Origin: Gracilariopsis chorda
Taxonomy: Eukaryota; Rhodophyta; Florideophyceae; Gracilariales; Gracilariaceae
Assembly (NCBI GenBank): GCA_003194525.1
Contig: NBIV01000346.1
Location: 1-64,000, forward strand
Direction: 5' to 3'
Length of the DNA stretch: 64,000 nt
How positions within the stretch are numbered: the first letter of the stretch is position 1; every line of letters starts with the position of its first letter. A model generated the notes under the pieces. That model did no database searches. It was given only the letters and a program-made list of their open reading frames with translations, and was not told where the DNA came from. The position numbers were made by a program, and so were the translations under genes. This document shows positions 9,392-20,910 of this stretch, one piece after another.

Positions 9392-11027
9392 GAATAAGGC
9401 GCCGATGAAGGGGAAGACCATTTCGAGGGTGCGGTAATCCTTTGCTTCCAGCATTCTCCGTAAGCCTTCTGTGGTGCAGAAGCCGTTGAGGGCTTGGAAG
9501 TTGTCGGTTGTGGAGAAGTCGATGTGGGGGCCGGGTGCGGGGGAGTCCTTTTCGATGGTGGCAAGGATGGAGTTGGAGTGTTTAAGGATGGAGGTGCAGA
9601 TGGAATGGTAGGAACGTTTAGTGTTGTTGGGGCCGACTGTGGTGAAGAGTGATTCGGAGTGGAGTCGTTCGATGGCGGTGGCTTTGATGAGCTTTGAGAC
9701 GCTAAGGTGGAAGTTGTGAAGGGGTTCGAAAGCGAAGATGTTGTAAGAAGAGAGAAGGGAAGTGATGCTTAGAATGGTATAACATTCGAAGAGAGAGAGA
9801 TACTTTGCGAGGGAGAGGGACTGGAGGGCTCTGGTTGCTTGTAACGTTTTGGTGCAAGCGACTTTTGGCTTTCAGGCGAGCCGGCCTTCGTCGGACTGGC
9901 GGAGGAGAGTGGCGTGTTCTCTGCGTTTTTCTCTGCGTTTGTTTCCAGTCTGGGATTGTGTGCCGAAGTGGATGGGGTTTGTGTTGAGGGAGAGGTATTC
10001 GCGGGTGACGGTACATCTGGGGCAGGGGTGCTGTGGTCGTGTTCCGTGCGAGATGTCGAGGATGTCCTTTGCCTCTGGAATGTCTGCGCAATAGCTGGAG
10101 AGGATGGGGTGACACTGGCGGAGTACAACGTGGGCGTCACGGAATGAGAAACCGAGGAGGGCGGAAGAGAGGAGTGGGTTGAGGATTGCAGAGGTGACGC
10201 GCTGACTGAGGTCCATTCTTGTTTCGCGTGGGATCTTGGAGGACGAATGTGGGATGAAGTCTGCGTGGTCGGGGGAGGAAGAGGGAGAGGAGGAGTTTGG
10301 GAGGTATCCGCGGAGGGTGAGGTTTTTCAGAGATACATTTTCGGCGAAATGCGTCTGAGAAGTTGAGAAGTGTGATTTGAAGGGGATATGAGTTGATGGG
10401 GGAGCTCTTGAGTGAGGTGGCGGACTTATCGCAGTAAACCTGGACGAGACCGACGAAATATTCCATACCAGTTGTTTCGGGGGTGTGCCAGACGATGTCA
10501 TTGATTTGGCACTGCATGACGGCTTGTTTGAAGGCAGGAACGAATTTGTTTCCAAAGGCTGCGTCCGTAGGATGGGCGAAGGCGGGGGTGGAAGAGGAGG
10601 AAGGGGAAGATTGGGAGACAGGTTGGAAGAAAGTGTTGTTGAAGTGTGCGAGAGCGATTTGTTGCTTCAGGACGTCTGTGGCGCGTTTTTGGAAGAGGGT
10701 TGCAGAGAAGAAGTTGTGCTCGTCGGTAAGTGTGAGAGGGAGGAAGCTAGTGGAGCGGATGCATTCCTTGAGGAGGTGTTCTTGGAGTGCGAGGCACTGC
10801 TTTGCGGAGGAGATGGATTTCTGGAAGGATGACTTGGAGAAGTCTGGGTGGTTGAGAAGGCAGATGAGTTCGTTGGCTTTGCGTGTGGTGAAGGAGGAAG
10901 CGATGGAGGAGATGCAGCGGACGAGTTGCTCAAGATGGGGATTGTTGAGGAGAGGGGAGGGGGATTGGGAAGAGGTATGGGGAGGTGGGTTTGAGGAGGA
11001 GATTGAACAGAGGGCGTGACTTGCCAT
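9392..11027 (-). pseudogene. KDZ/Plavaka-like DDE transposase remnant
   Basis: Reading downwards from the ATG at 11027, at least three frames are needed. They contain: a helical N-terminal part (NELICLLNHPDF); a strand-type segment VQVYCDKSATSLKSSPINSY (near 10420-10480), which fits the family's first catalytic-Asp strand; then a segment with DAHVVLRQCHPILSSYCAD and a CPRC zinc-type pair (near 10010-10140); then FEPLHNFHLSVSKLIK (near 9685-9735); and a C-terminal helix ending at 9391, where the inverted arm begins. The order fits Kyakuja-Dileera-Zisupton/Plavaka transposases. A possible zinc-binding N-terminal extension with CCDPRC lies near 11300-11320. It is broken by frameshifts and probably truncated by the arm. 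Confidence 0.5.
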
Positions 11028-11329
11028 GTGGTGTGTATCTTGTGTTTGGAGGGAAAGGGGGCCCTGTTGGATGTGATAGGGTTCATCTTCGGCGAGGGGG
11101 ACGTTGTAGGAGGGGCGGTGTGAGGGAGTGGGAGGAGGAATGGTGGAGAGATTTGGAACGGTTTTTCATCGCTTGGTCCTTGGAGGGAACTGGACGGGAG
11201 CGTTGGCGGAAGAAGAAGGGCGTTTGTCGGGGGTTAGTCGATGAGGGCACCTGCGTTGGTGACTCGGAGAGAGAACGCGGTGCGGCCATAGAAGGTGCAA
11301 CGGGGATCGCAACAGAGTATCATGGCGGG

Positions 11330-11893
11330 GGAAGGAGAACGGAGAACGGGATGCTTGGAAACGGAGAAGGGAGGGTAGTAGCGGAGTGGGATATCGGGTA
11401 GCGTAATATTATGGCGCACGTAGATGAGGTGGTGCACGTGATGTAGAGCGTCTTTTCGAAGGGCGTGGGGTAGAGCATGTGATGCAGGGAGCAGATCGGA
11501 CAGCGGGTGATAGAATGCCAAAGCTATTTGGTTATGTAAACGCTATGTATCTATTCTATCTCTTCTATCTATTATATTTTGGTATTTGAAGGGGCACTCG
11601 CTCAGGACCAGTAAGATTTGGATTCCACGCGCACCTGAGAGAGTAGGTATTAGTGGAGTCTGGCGCTAGTTTTACCTCCAAAAAATGGGAAATGTCTAGT
11701 ATACTGCTAGTCGTTTGTCCCAAGCAAACTAGCTCTGTGCTATGTATGGAATTATTTCGAGAAATTTGATTCATTAAAAATTGGGTTTGAAGAGTCGTTA
11801 TTCGTTCATTTTAAATCTTTGCCTTTTTAATACCAAACTAGCATAACGAGAACACCGACGGAACTCTCGGGGAGATCCAATATAAAGACAATC
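11330..11893. other. Unassigned stretch
   Basis: AT-rich from about 11520 on. It may hold the lost 3' LTR of the gypsy element that follows, but I could not find a matching copy near 21 kb. No gene seen. Confidence 0.4.
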
Positions 11894-12892
11894 TTGCACG
11901 TCTCGGAAACGCCTTTGAACAGTACCAGGCTATCCCTGTGCACAAAAACGTACTGCATGGGACGCATCCGCTATTGTGTTCTAAGTTTTGATATCTTCCA
12001 CGTGAGTCACGGTCGTCTTATATCTTCAAATGATGCCCCTCCCATTGGTGATATCTTACAACTTATCAGAACACTGAAGCGAGTAGGATTCGCTTGCCAC
12101 ACCTTTTGAAGGTATGTTCCAATTCCATTAGCCCGGGCCTCCATTGCAGTGTGCCGGGGATGCTACGTAGAGCTTCCGCCTTGCATCACGTACGTGGGCA
12201 TCCGGTTAATGAGAAACCCACTCATGGGGTGGTGGTTCGTTGTGAACACTGAGTGGGCTTGGCGAACGGCGGTATATCTCCTCCAAAAGGCCTACAACCA
12301 ATATCTTCTTCGGTATATCTCACCGACTCCTCGTATTCACATCTGGTCCCTTGATCTCAAAATACAGCTCGGCGGCAATGGAAACTTTTCAGAGGTGGTG
12401 AGCCCCCTCAATGTTATCGACAATACCGATTGGAATACAGTGCTAGTGAGCTGGGCGACTCACGACGATGAGCTGGATGCAAGTGACCGATCACCGGGAA
12501 GGAAGACTCCCCTAGTGGGTGATTTCACTTATTACGATCAGTAGAAGCGGGTGAGAATTACTCGAGATGAGGCTTTCATTCTTCTAGAGGCCAAAAGAAC
12601 CCCCCTTGCAGGACATTTAACTGGGTTTGTCGTTACAGACGAGTTCTTTCACGGGGTGGATCCGCCCGATACACTGCTGTATGGTGTTCCTAATGAGAAT
12701 AACGGAAATGTGCCCGTGGCAACGGGGGATCCAGTGGGCCATGGAGCAGGGCCTTCAGTGTTTGTAGCTTCGGTATCAGATTCTGTGCATCCTCCAGCTG
12801 CGCCGGTTCCAGTTTCATCCACACTGAGTACATCAGCCGCATCAACGAGGAATAATGCCCTGTGTGCTGCTTTGATCTCTCAGTTCCTCTAG
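11894..12892 (+). pseudogene. Antisense ORF remnant of gypsy element A
   Basis: The segment 12149-12544 encodes RGCYVELPPC...SPGRK...GDF and aligns along its length with the antisense ORF of the young element at 60460-60840 (RGCNVELPPC...SPGRN...GDF). Upstream, a shared R-Y-V-P segment aligns across a TGA stop near 12107. The downstream part (12551-12892) is low complexity. It is carried on the strand opposite to the element's gag-pol. Function unknown. Confidence 0.65.
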
Positions 12893-13391
12893 GAGGCTGG
12901 CTCATCTGAAATGGTGGCGAGTAACGTCGAACAAATGCAAGGTGCCGTCCAGACGAGAATGGGCCCAAACGATGGGAATCAACCAGGTTCCAGTGGATGT
13001 TTCTCCTGATGAAAAAGATATTTGTTGAGTTACCAATTAGCTTGGATGTTATGAATCCAAATAGCCGGTACCAACATAAAAATGAACTTCCAGTAAACTG
13101 TGCTTCTCTGATTTTTTCTTCTTCTCCTCCCTTTTGGTATATCCGTGTATATATAGTATTCCATTGCATCTTCTTTGCCACGAGTCTTTTTTCGTTCGTC
13201 AACGCTTCATTTTTTCATTCATTTCCAGGCTTCCGTCTTCTTCTTGTTCTCCACTACAGTAGTTGTGGGCTCTTCATTCTAAATCGTGGGTATGACCGTG
13301 TCGCTACGGCGTGAGGCTCCCCTAAGAGGGCTTGATGAAGGTTTCGCAGCAGGGCCGAGTGATTACGACGATGGTATTGCTCGATAACGGA

Positions 13392-13835
13392 TCAGGGGAG
13401 ATGTTCAACCGATTCATGCGTGTCTATTGATGGTGGGAAGCCGTACCAACGGACATGGTATTGTATGAACCGATCGGGGTGGAAACTGGGTCCTACAATG
13501 CGGTCGATTACAATTCCCTGTGGAAAAACTTCCTGAGTCGCATTATCTGCAAGCATCCAGTTCAAAGATACTATCCACGGCTGCGCTGGGGGTGTAACCA
13601 CCTGGCGGGATAATCTTAACGTCTGAGATGGAGTAGAGGAACTCTGATGAGTACCTGTTACCTTCTTCATCGAGAGGCACCAAGATTTCTCAAGTGTGAA
13701 TGGCCTAGATTCCGTGGATTGACGGGGGTCCCTGTTCGCGGGCAGCGACGGATTAGACCAGAGAGATGGATCGGTGATACCAAGATAACGTGATAGTGAT
13801 AGTGGCGCGTCCATGGGGGTGGTGCCAGAATGCAC
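13392..13835 (-). pseudogene. Integrase C-terminal tail with chromodomain, gypsy element A
   Basis: The last ~50 codons read as a chromodomain: an initial V-I-D-R-I-V strand, then QYHVRWYGFPP, and an acidic/His end. It is homologous to the chromodomain at 61549-61730. Chromodomains on gypsy integrases are known to steer integration to heterochromatin. The Ser/Pro/Thr-rich linker between integrase core and chromodomain is spread over 13.9-14.8 kb with several frameshifts. Confidence 0.65.
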
Positions 13836-14842
13836 ACTGCTGGCAACGAACCTCCACTGGTGTGGGCGCGTGGCAGGTCGCGTGACGTGCCGCGCGACAG
13901 TGATACTGCCTTTTCAGTGTCAACTACCCTAGACTAGGCTGCCAATGAACGTTCGAGATCCATATCCTGGTGTCCCTGGCCATCTTGACGGGTGCTATGC
14001 TCATCATTTACACTACTAGGTGATGGTAGCTTTGCATGATGCATCTTGGTGCGAATATTTTCTACTTCATACTGTGCGTTGTAATGCGAAGAACGGTTGC
14101 TGATTGGACCGGGATCTGCCATGACCAATTTCGATCGTCCAGCAAGCTGCGAGAACGAGCCAACTTCAGCGATGGTGTGGTGTGTGGACGACGGAGTATC
14201 TGGGTTAGCCAAATTAGAACTAACCAGAGCTTCTGTGTCCACCATCCCCTCTCGGTCAGGGATGTCATTTTCCAAATCCGACTGCGTCCAGGAATCTTCC
14301 AGAGAGTGATCAACAAATCGTGATACATCCTTGACGTTGTGAGATAACTCAGCTCTCTACAGCGATTGGCTCTCATCTGATGAGCCCGAAAATTCCTTCT
14401 TAACAGTGTCACTATTGCTCGCAATGGGTGCAGTATCCGTTTCAGCATTAGCAATCAGCTGAGCCAACTCGGTTATCTACAAGGGGCTATTCCACTTCAG
14501 AAATCCGTATATCACGAGCGCTAGACGACGGTCGTGACACTGGTAAATGTTCCTCGCCTGAGCGGGAAATCTCCTCCTTTTCCTTAGATGGAGCGACATC
14601 TGGAGCCGACAGTATGTCCGGTGGCGGACTAATAGGAACTAAGGAGAGAGTATGAACCAATTGGTTTGCAACCGAAGAATCGGTTGACGAAAACGACGGT
14701 ATATCGGTAGGACCTCGCAAAGGGGTCAGTATCCCTGTAGGGGTGATTTCAATGTCCCTCTGTGCTGCTTTGTCTAACACAGTGTCGACCATTCCAGTAC
14801 GGGGGCGTCTTGCCTCGTATGTAGTTTAGAGGCTTGAAGCAC

Positions 14843-15844
14843 TCAATCTCGAGAAAAGCCTTCGTGATTGTCACCAACTTCCAGTACCACTGTGCCCTTG
14901 TCGACGTTGACAACCTTATAAGGGCCATCCACGATGGGTGAAATTTGTGGAGTTTTCTCTCTGAGAATTATAGTGTTACTTGCGAACAAAGCCCAAGTGT
15001 TCTTTCTCAAGGAATGGAAGATGCCAGCCGATGAGAGCATTGAAATTACGCTCATAAGCGCCTTGTGCCTTTTTCCATAGACTACTTAGCGAACGGTACA
15101 ATCTTAGTTAGTCAATTCTTCCAATGGGTGTAGAGATCCGTTGTGGATGGAAGCTTATACAACAAAAATTGAGATTCAAGCGCCACAGGTGGTGGTGAGC
15201 GTGTGAAAACCGGTTTAAATGGAGGTAAACCAGTACCTCTTTGGACTTCCGTATTATAGGCATACGTAATTATATCCGTAAAATTATCCCAAGTCCTCGG
15301 CTTTTCAACCGAATAAGCACGGAGTGCTGATAAAAGGGTACCATTATATTGGGATTGATAGGTTATTGTAAGAAAATTCATCACATTGAGTAGTTGACAA
15401 ACGTCTTGAAAGACGCGAGCCACAAATTGTGGTCCATGATCTGAAAGGAGATTAACCTGGGGGCCGTACACCAAGACCCAGTGACGGGCAAAAGCTTCCG
15501 CAACACTGCAAGCAGTAATCTTCTTCAACGGAACTGTCCGGAGTAATCTAGAGAACCTACCTGTGATAAGGAGCAAATTATTTCGTCCGGGATGTCCGGA
15601 GGGACTCATTGAGAATATCGATAGCCACAAATTTCAAAGGAGCCCGCGCCAAGAACAACGTCAATTTCTTCGCATGTTGACGAAACCTAACTAGTTTGCG
15701 AGCACAGTGCGTACAACTTTTCATCATTGAATAACAATCAATCGCTAATGCAGGGCAGTAGAAATCCCGACGAAGCGTCGTGTAAAGCTTCCTGGCGCCA
15801 GAGAAAGCCGACATCTTCCAGTGATGGGTAGATGTAGAACTCAC
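14843..15844 (-). pseudogene. Integrase core of gypsy element A, catalytic Glu deleted
   Basis: The zinc-binding region (CTHCARK) near 15690-15720, the first catalytic Asp in AIDIL near 15620 and the second Asp in LLSDHGPQF near 15430 are visible. At the third position the young element has NGQVERFNRT; here the frame goes directly from NG to T-L-L-S-A-L near 15335-15350. An in-frame deletion of about seven codons has therefore removed the catalytic Glu. A post-integrase beta-barrel-like segment follows to 14843. Confidence 0.7.
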
Positions 15845-16189
15845 GATTGCAGCGAATGAGAAACCACGATCTTTGTGTTAGAACGGACTGTTCGTACCAG
15901 ATATCCCTGTGAAGTGAATGCAAAGATGGTATCAGCACCGCCATCAATCTGGGCGCGTAGTACAAAATGGATCTCCGAACTGTTCGCGAATTAGTTCTTC
16001 GGGGGTTATGGGGGTAAAGCATCCTGACTCCAGGTCCTCTCCATTCGAAACGTATAGGTCATCAGAGACATCGTCTGACAACAGATCCCAGTCTTGGTCA
16101 TCCTCCTGAAAGAAAAAGCAGGATATCTCCTGTTGCCTTCATCGACACGGACGGCCTCACAATTCGTTCCTAAGCGAGATAATACATCC

Positions 16190-17480
16190 GGTTAATCGTT
16201 GAGATTACCTTTCGTATAGGCCACTTCATGGTCAGGCACAGCAAGCCAAAACCCCCAAATTATTAGACGGCCAGAAGGTTTGGTTATCAACATCAACCAA
16301 AGCAAGGCAGAATGAACCGTGTTGACGGTAAGGCGGGTTCCCATAAGATATGGCTGCAATGTCTGCAAGGCCCTTACCATGGCAAGAAAATCGTTCTCTG
16401 GTAGAGAATAGTTCCGTTCATAAACGATGAGCGTCTGTGACTAGTATACAATTGGCTTTCGTTCCCCACCGTGTGTGGTTCGAAACAAAGCACAGCCGAT
16501 CTGGTAAGCACTAGAATCCGTACGTACGGTGAAGGGTGGGTAACGATCATATCAAGGAAGAACTCACTGCCTGTTTGAAAGAATCAAGGGCTTCCGCTTG
16601 AGCGGGTGTAGGTGGATCCAGTTTTGGTGGATTTCCTTTCGTCAGGAGTGCGATAAGCGGTCAAGTGATCCTGACAAAGATGGAGATGAAGCATCGACAG
16701 ACGTTGAAAATTCTTAGGATGGAGCGGAGCTCAGTCTGTATGGTTGGTTGGTTAGTCTTTTTGAGGGACTAAACACGAGCCTCCTCGATCACCAGCCGTC
16801 CTGGACGGATAAAATTCCCAAGATACTTGACCGAGTCGGTAAAGAAATCACACGTCCTTAATTTCAAGGTGATTCCGGCATCGTGTTACTTGGCCATGAC
16901 TTCTCGAAGGTGTTCGAGTTCAACATCTAGATTACTGGATAAAATAATGATATCGTCAAGATAGACCATACAACTCCGCCACGTGAAGCGAGCGATGATA
17001 ATATCCAAAGCACGCTGAAACATAGCTGGAGCATTCGTTAATCCAAACGGCATACGCATAAAGCGGTAAAGTACAGAATGGCATGTAAATGCATTCTTAT
17101 CCCCGTCTTCCGGTCGAACGGGTACTTGCAAGTAATTCCAGTTCGCCTCTCTGGTGTAGAACACTGTACCCTCACCAAGGGACTCGATATATTCGTCCAT
17201 GCGAGGTATCGGATACACATCCTTGATGGTGACGGCATTCGGGCGTCGATAATCGAAACAATAATGCCATGCACCATCCCGTTTCAGAGACAGCACGAGC
17301 GGAGATACCCAAGGGGACTGAGCAAGCTCAATAACACCAGCGCCGAGCTTCTTATCGACTTGAACTTGTTCATCTTTCCATACTGTCAGGCCGCTCCGTA
17401 CGGGTGCTCAGCAATCCACTGCGCGCCAGGCACGGGAGTAATACAGTGCCCTATGCCTGAGATCTCTCCAAGAGAGCCAT
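16190..17480 (-). pseudogene. Reverse transcriptase-RNase H of gypsy element A
   Basis: SPWVSPLVLSLKRDGAWHYCFDYR (17250-17330) followed by the VYPIPRMDEY and MPFGLTNAPAMFQR motifs and the catalytic VYLDD (near 16960) are typical gypsy RT signatures in the correct order. The RNase H part down to about 16190 is interrupted by stops. Confidence 0.8.
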
Positions 17481-17716
17481 TTCAAATAGGTTTGAACTCA
17501 CCTAACATATCTTGCAGTGTCTTTTGGTGCCAATCTGGAACATGTCCGAGATTCAACGTTTCCAACTACTTAATAGGGTCAAGCTTATCATAACTCGTAG
17601 TAACAGCCTTCATTTTCGAATCATTCTTGTCGTTCACCTGTTTCAAAACAGATTCACCACTCTCCCCATTCATAGACTGATGAGCTTCTTCCAAGGTAGG
17701 AATTAGTGCGAGTATA

Positions 17717-18912
17717 TCAATGGCTGACAACTTGGTTCTTCATCGGGTACTGAGCCTGCTTACCGAGATGGGCAGTGGAGACCTGGAAATTGTGTTTATT
17801 TGATATTTGAACTGCACCCTTTGCTAAGGCGAGCTGATACTTCTCATCTAAAGAGTTCAACGTTTGAACAACTCGTAACCCTCGAGGAGCGGCTGTGACA
17901 TCGACCATTACCTGGGTTTCAGGAGGAATAACGACGGTTCGTGTGACACGACGCTTCGGCGACTACTTAAGATGTGAAGAATCCTGCAGAGAGCGGGTAA
18001 AGGAATCAATTTTGAGGAAGCCCTAAGCAGGGAGCAACTTACAATTGGTACGGTAGCGCCATCATCCATTTCAACATCATGCGACCGCGGCCGAATCGAA
18101 TCGACGAATCGATCACAGAAGTTACAACCCAAGGTAATAAGGGCGGCAGGCGTTTTTGAAAACGATGAACTCCGGCTGCACAACGCAGTTTCTGAGCTTT
18201 AGAACTATTGAAACGATACCTGCCGTCTTCAACCGGTTATTGTTAGCGTCGGCAATGTTGATGACAGGTCCTGGACGAGCTTAAGCACGAATTTCCGGCA
18301 GTAACAACGATTCAATAATGAAATTTGGGCAAGCACCTGTATCCAAGATGGAAAGATGACACAACATATGCTGGGTAGAAAGGCCAAGGTCAGCAAAGAA
18401 TTTGTAATTTCTCTTGCCCATAACTATGATTCTATCCAACATCCGGTTGTTCCTGAACCGTATCCATTAGGGAAGCAACCCATCAATAGTCTTCGAATCC
18501 ACGTCCTTGCCGGCTATTCTCTTTGAAAAGAGAGTCACCGGGTGGTTAATCTTTGACGCCTCGCGCGCTTTAGGCCTCAACTCCGGCGGCTCTTCAACGG
18601 AGACTCCCCCACTCAGTTTCTCTGAGTGGCTTACCTCACGGGGGCAACATTCTGTTCCAGCAGGTGGTGTTGGGCAGCCTGAACAACGGTTACAACTGGT
18701 TTTTGAACTCACAACGCAGCCAGTATCGACGCGTGAGCGGTATGCCGATGAGAAAAATCCATTTTAACACAAAGGTACGAAGCTATCGGAACTGATGCCT
18801 TCTCTTCGGGAGTCAACGTTTCACATGGACCAAAGATGGTGGACATCTCCCTCATCGTGAGACCACAGCGCGGAGAAGCATGTCCAGGTTCATAGCAAAT
18901 ATGAAATATCAA
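17717..18912 (-). pseudogene. Zinc knuckle and retropepsin region of gypsy element A
   Basis: A knuckle-like ICYEPGHASPRC lies near 18865-18897 and the protease active-site motif LDTGAC near 18329-18345. The reading frame changes several times. It lies between gag and RT as expected for this superfamily. Confidence 0.6.
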
Positions 18913-18999
18913 CTTCCGAATGTGTTATCACCAACCATTCCCTAGGGGGATTCGGTAGCTCGCTGTGATCCGCACAAATAACCCTATACGAAGGGGTGC

Positions 19000-20909
19000 C
19001 ACTTGTGGCAGGGAGTGTCCTATAGATATCTCGAAAAGCAGTGCGCGACGGAACGTGTGATCAAGGGTACGTGGTTGGCGAGTGATGCGCTCGGAAGGAC
19101 GTGGGAAAGCCGCAAGGCATGCACTGCTTTCAGAAATCTGAAAAAGGATCCAAGACTAGAGACTTGTGTGCATGCCCTCCTTTCCCGTCCGTTTTCTGAG
19201 AACGTCAATGCGTTGGCGACTAGGTACTGCACTGATAGCAGCTCCTAGCTCCTGCTAAATCATAAAAAATCTAGATATTATAAGCGTGTGCGTCTTGGCA
19301 AGCACCTACTGTGCTACAACCAAATTAGTGGTACAATCCACATATGAGCGCTATGACCCACTGCACCCACCAATAGCCCATATCAGTACGACCGGTTGCT
19401 CGAAATTACAGTCCTGGTATGAATTTTCCTCACTCACTTGGATAAAAACTGCGCCCCAGAACGAAGAATACTTCTGAAGCCACACCGAATGAGTTCCGCC
19501 TTCTGTCCATAGTCCTGGAACTTCGCCGCAGTGCGCGTATTGACCCGCAAAGGCCTCTGAGAACGTATCCCAGCGGAATTGTGAACTTTTGGAGCTTGAA
19601 AACGGGGATGGTCTGCATACAGCAGTTGAGTATCCTCCTTCTGCGAGGCTTCTGTGGTAGACGTATGCTCCGTAGGGGGACGGACACTAAATTATCATGA
19701 GCAAGGTGTACATTTTCCACCTCGATGCGGACGTAGGTCTGGGGCATCATGGATATAGAGGATGGGGAAGCCTCCAGGTGTAGTGCTCTAGACTTCACCC
19801 GATTACCTGAACGTGCATGTATAGCGTCTCCCTCCACTTTCGCGTATAGGACCAGCTCCGAGTAGGTAGCCTTTCACTTATCTCTGTGGCACAGAGCAAC
19901 GAGTGTGCGGATAGATCCATCCAGTGGTCAAAAGAATTCTTACAATGCTCGAACGACGAGTAAACATTACCCCAATGGTGGAAAGCCTTGTTCAGTAGGA
20001 CTGAGTACTCGGTTTCCGTTTCCATCGGGCGTTGCTTGGTTTTGCGTACCGCAAAGATAGCGTAATGAAAGGCATTCCCTGTGGCAAACGAGCGAAGTAA
20101 ATATTGAACAGCTTCTGATCATGAAGTAACGCCTCCATCAGAGAGCCGTGACGACCCTCTGATAGATTTGAACTGATCTTCAGAGATTACACGTAGAAAA
20201 TACGGCAAGGCAACGAACGCTTGTCCGTGATTCATGCCGAGGATATTTGCTTCCGCTACAAAGCCTGCAAGAAAATCCAAGACAAAGATAGGGTCTTCCC
20301 GAGTAAAGAACTGGTTACAATATGAAAGAGCCATCCGCTTGATGCTGTCCTTCACCTGACCCATACCACGGGGTGTCCATCTAAAGACGAATCTTCCAAG
20401 CAGTAGCACCGATAAGATAAAAGCTCCGTATACAAGGGGTTAGTAGGCCGTAGTGATTTCAAATTGGAGTGGATTCTACCCTTAGCACTGGATCTAATCA
20501 CACCTTAGGTGCCTTTAGAACGATGCGAGCCCTCCGAAAGGCTACAACAATTCGATGAATAGGACGAGTCAGAGTCGTATTGAAGATCATTCTCCCGCTT
20601 TGGTTACTTCTTTCCAGGGTGGCTGACACGTCCCTGATAAGAAACGTCAGCGTTTGAACCAGGGCCAGCTTCTCCATGACGGACGGTATTCTCGAAGGGC
20701 TCAATACGACCCAATACGCGATTAAAGTTCGAGTAAATCCCCTCCACAATATCAGGGTATCCACTTAAAACTTCTAAAAGAGAGTTAAACTGAGTTTGAA
20801 AATCACGAATGTCTTCGGATACACTACCAGCGAGTTCTATATCAAACCTCATACGGAATGTATCCACCTCACTGACGAGGGCAGCCTGAGAGGTTCGTTG
20901 AACGGACAT
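19000..20909 (-). pseudogene. Gag-like region of gypsy element A
   Basis: The first open block (20604-20909) starts with an ATG. A capsid-like helical block with ALPYFLRVISEDQF lies at 20119-20409. Several stops separate the blocks. Assigned by position and helical character only. Confidence 0.45.
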
Positions 20910-20910
20910 C

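Larger units (their letters stand above)
11894..20910 (-). mobile_element. Chromodomain Ty3/gypsy retrotransposon A, decayed
   Basis: In element direction (from 20910 down) it shows a gag-like region, a zinc knuckle, a retropepsin motif, reverse transcriptase, RNase H, integrase, a linker and a chromodomain. An antisense ORF remnant lies at the far end. This is the layout of the younger element at 58432-64000. All domains carry stops or frameshifts. I could not identify its LTRs, so both ends are approximate. Confidence 0.75.

Noticed and set aside
9702-11019. Several long plus- and minus-strand ORFs overlapping the KDZ-like remnant (for example 10483-11019 plus)
   Set aside because: They are shadows created by the strong base skew; only the minus-strand frames carry transposase motifs.
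11330-11893. 3' LTR of gypsy element A
   Set aside because: I compared it with 20.9-22.4 kb and found no direct-repeat partner or TG...CA ends, so no boundaries are claimed.
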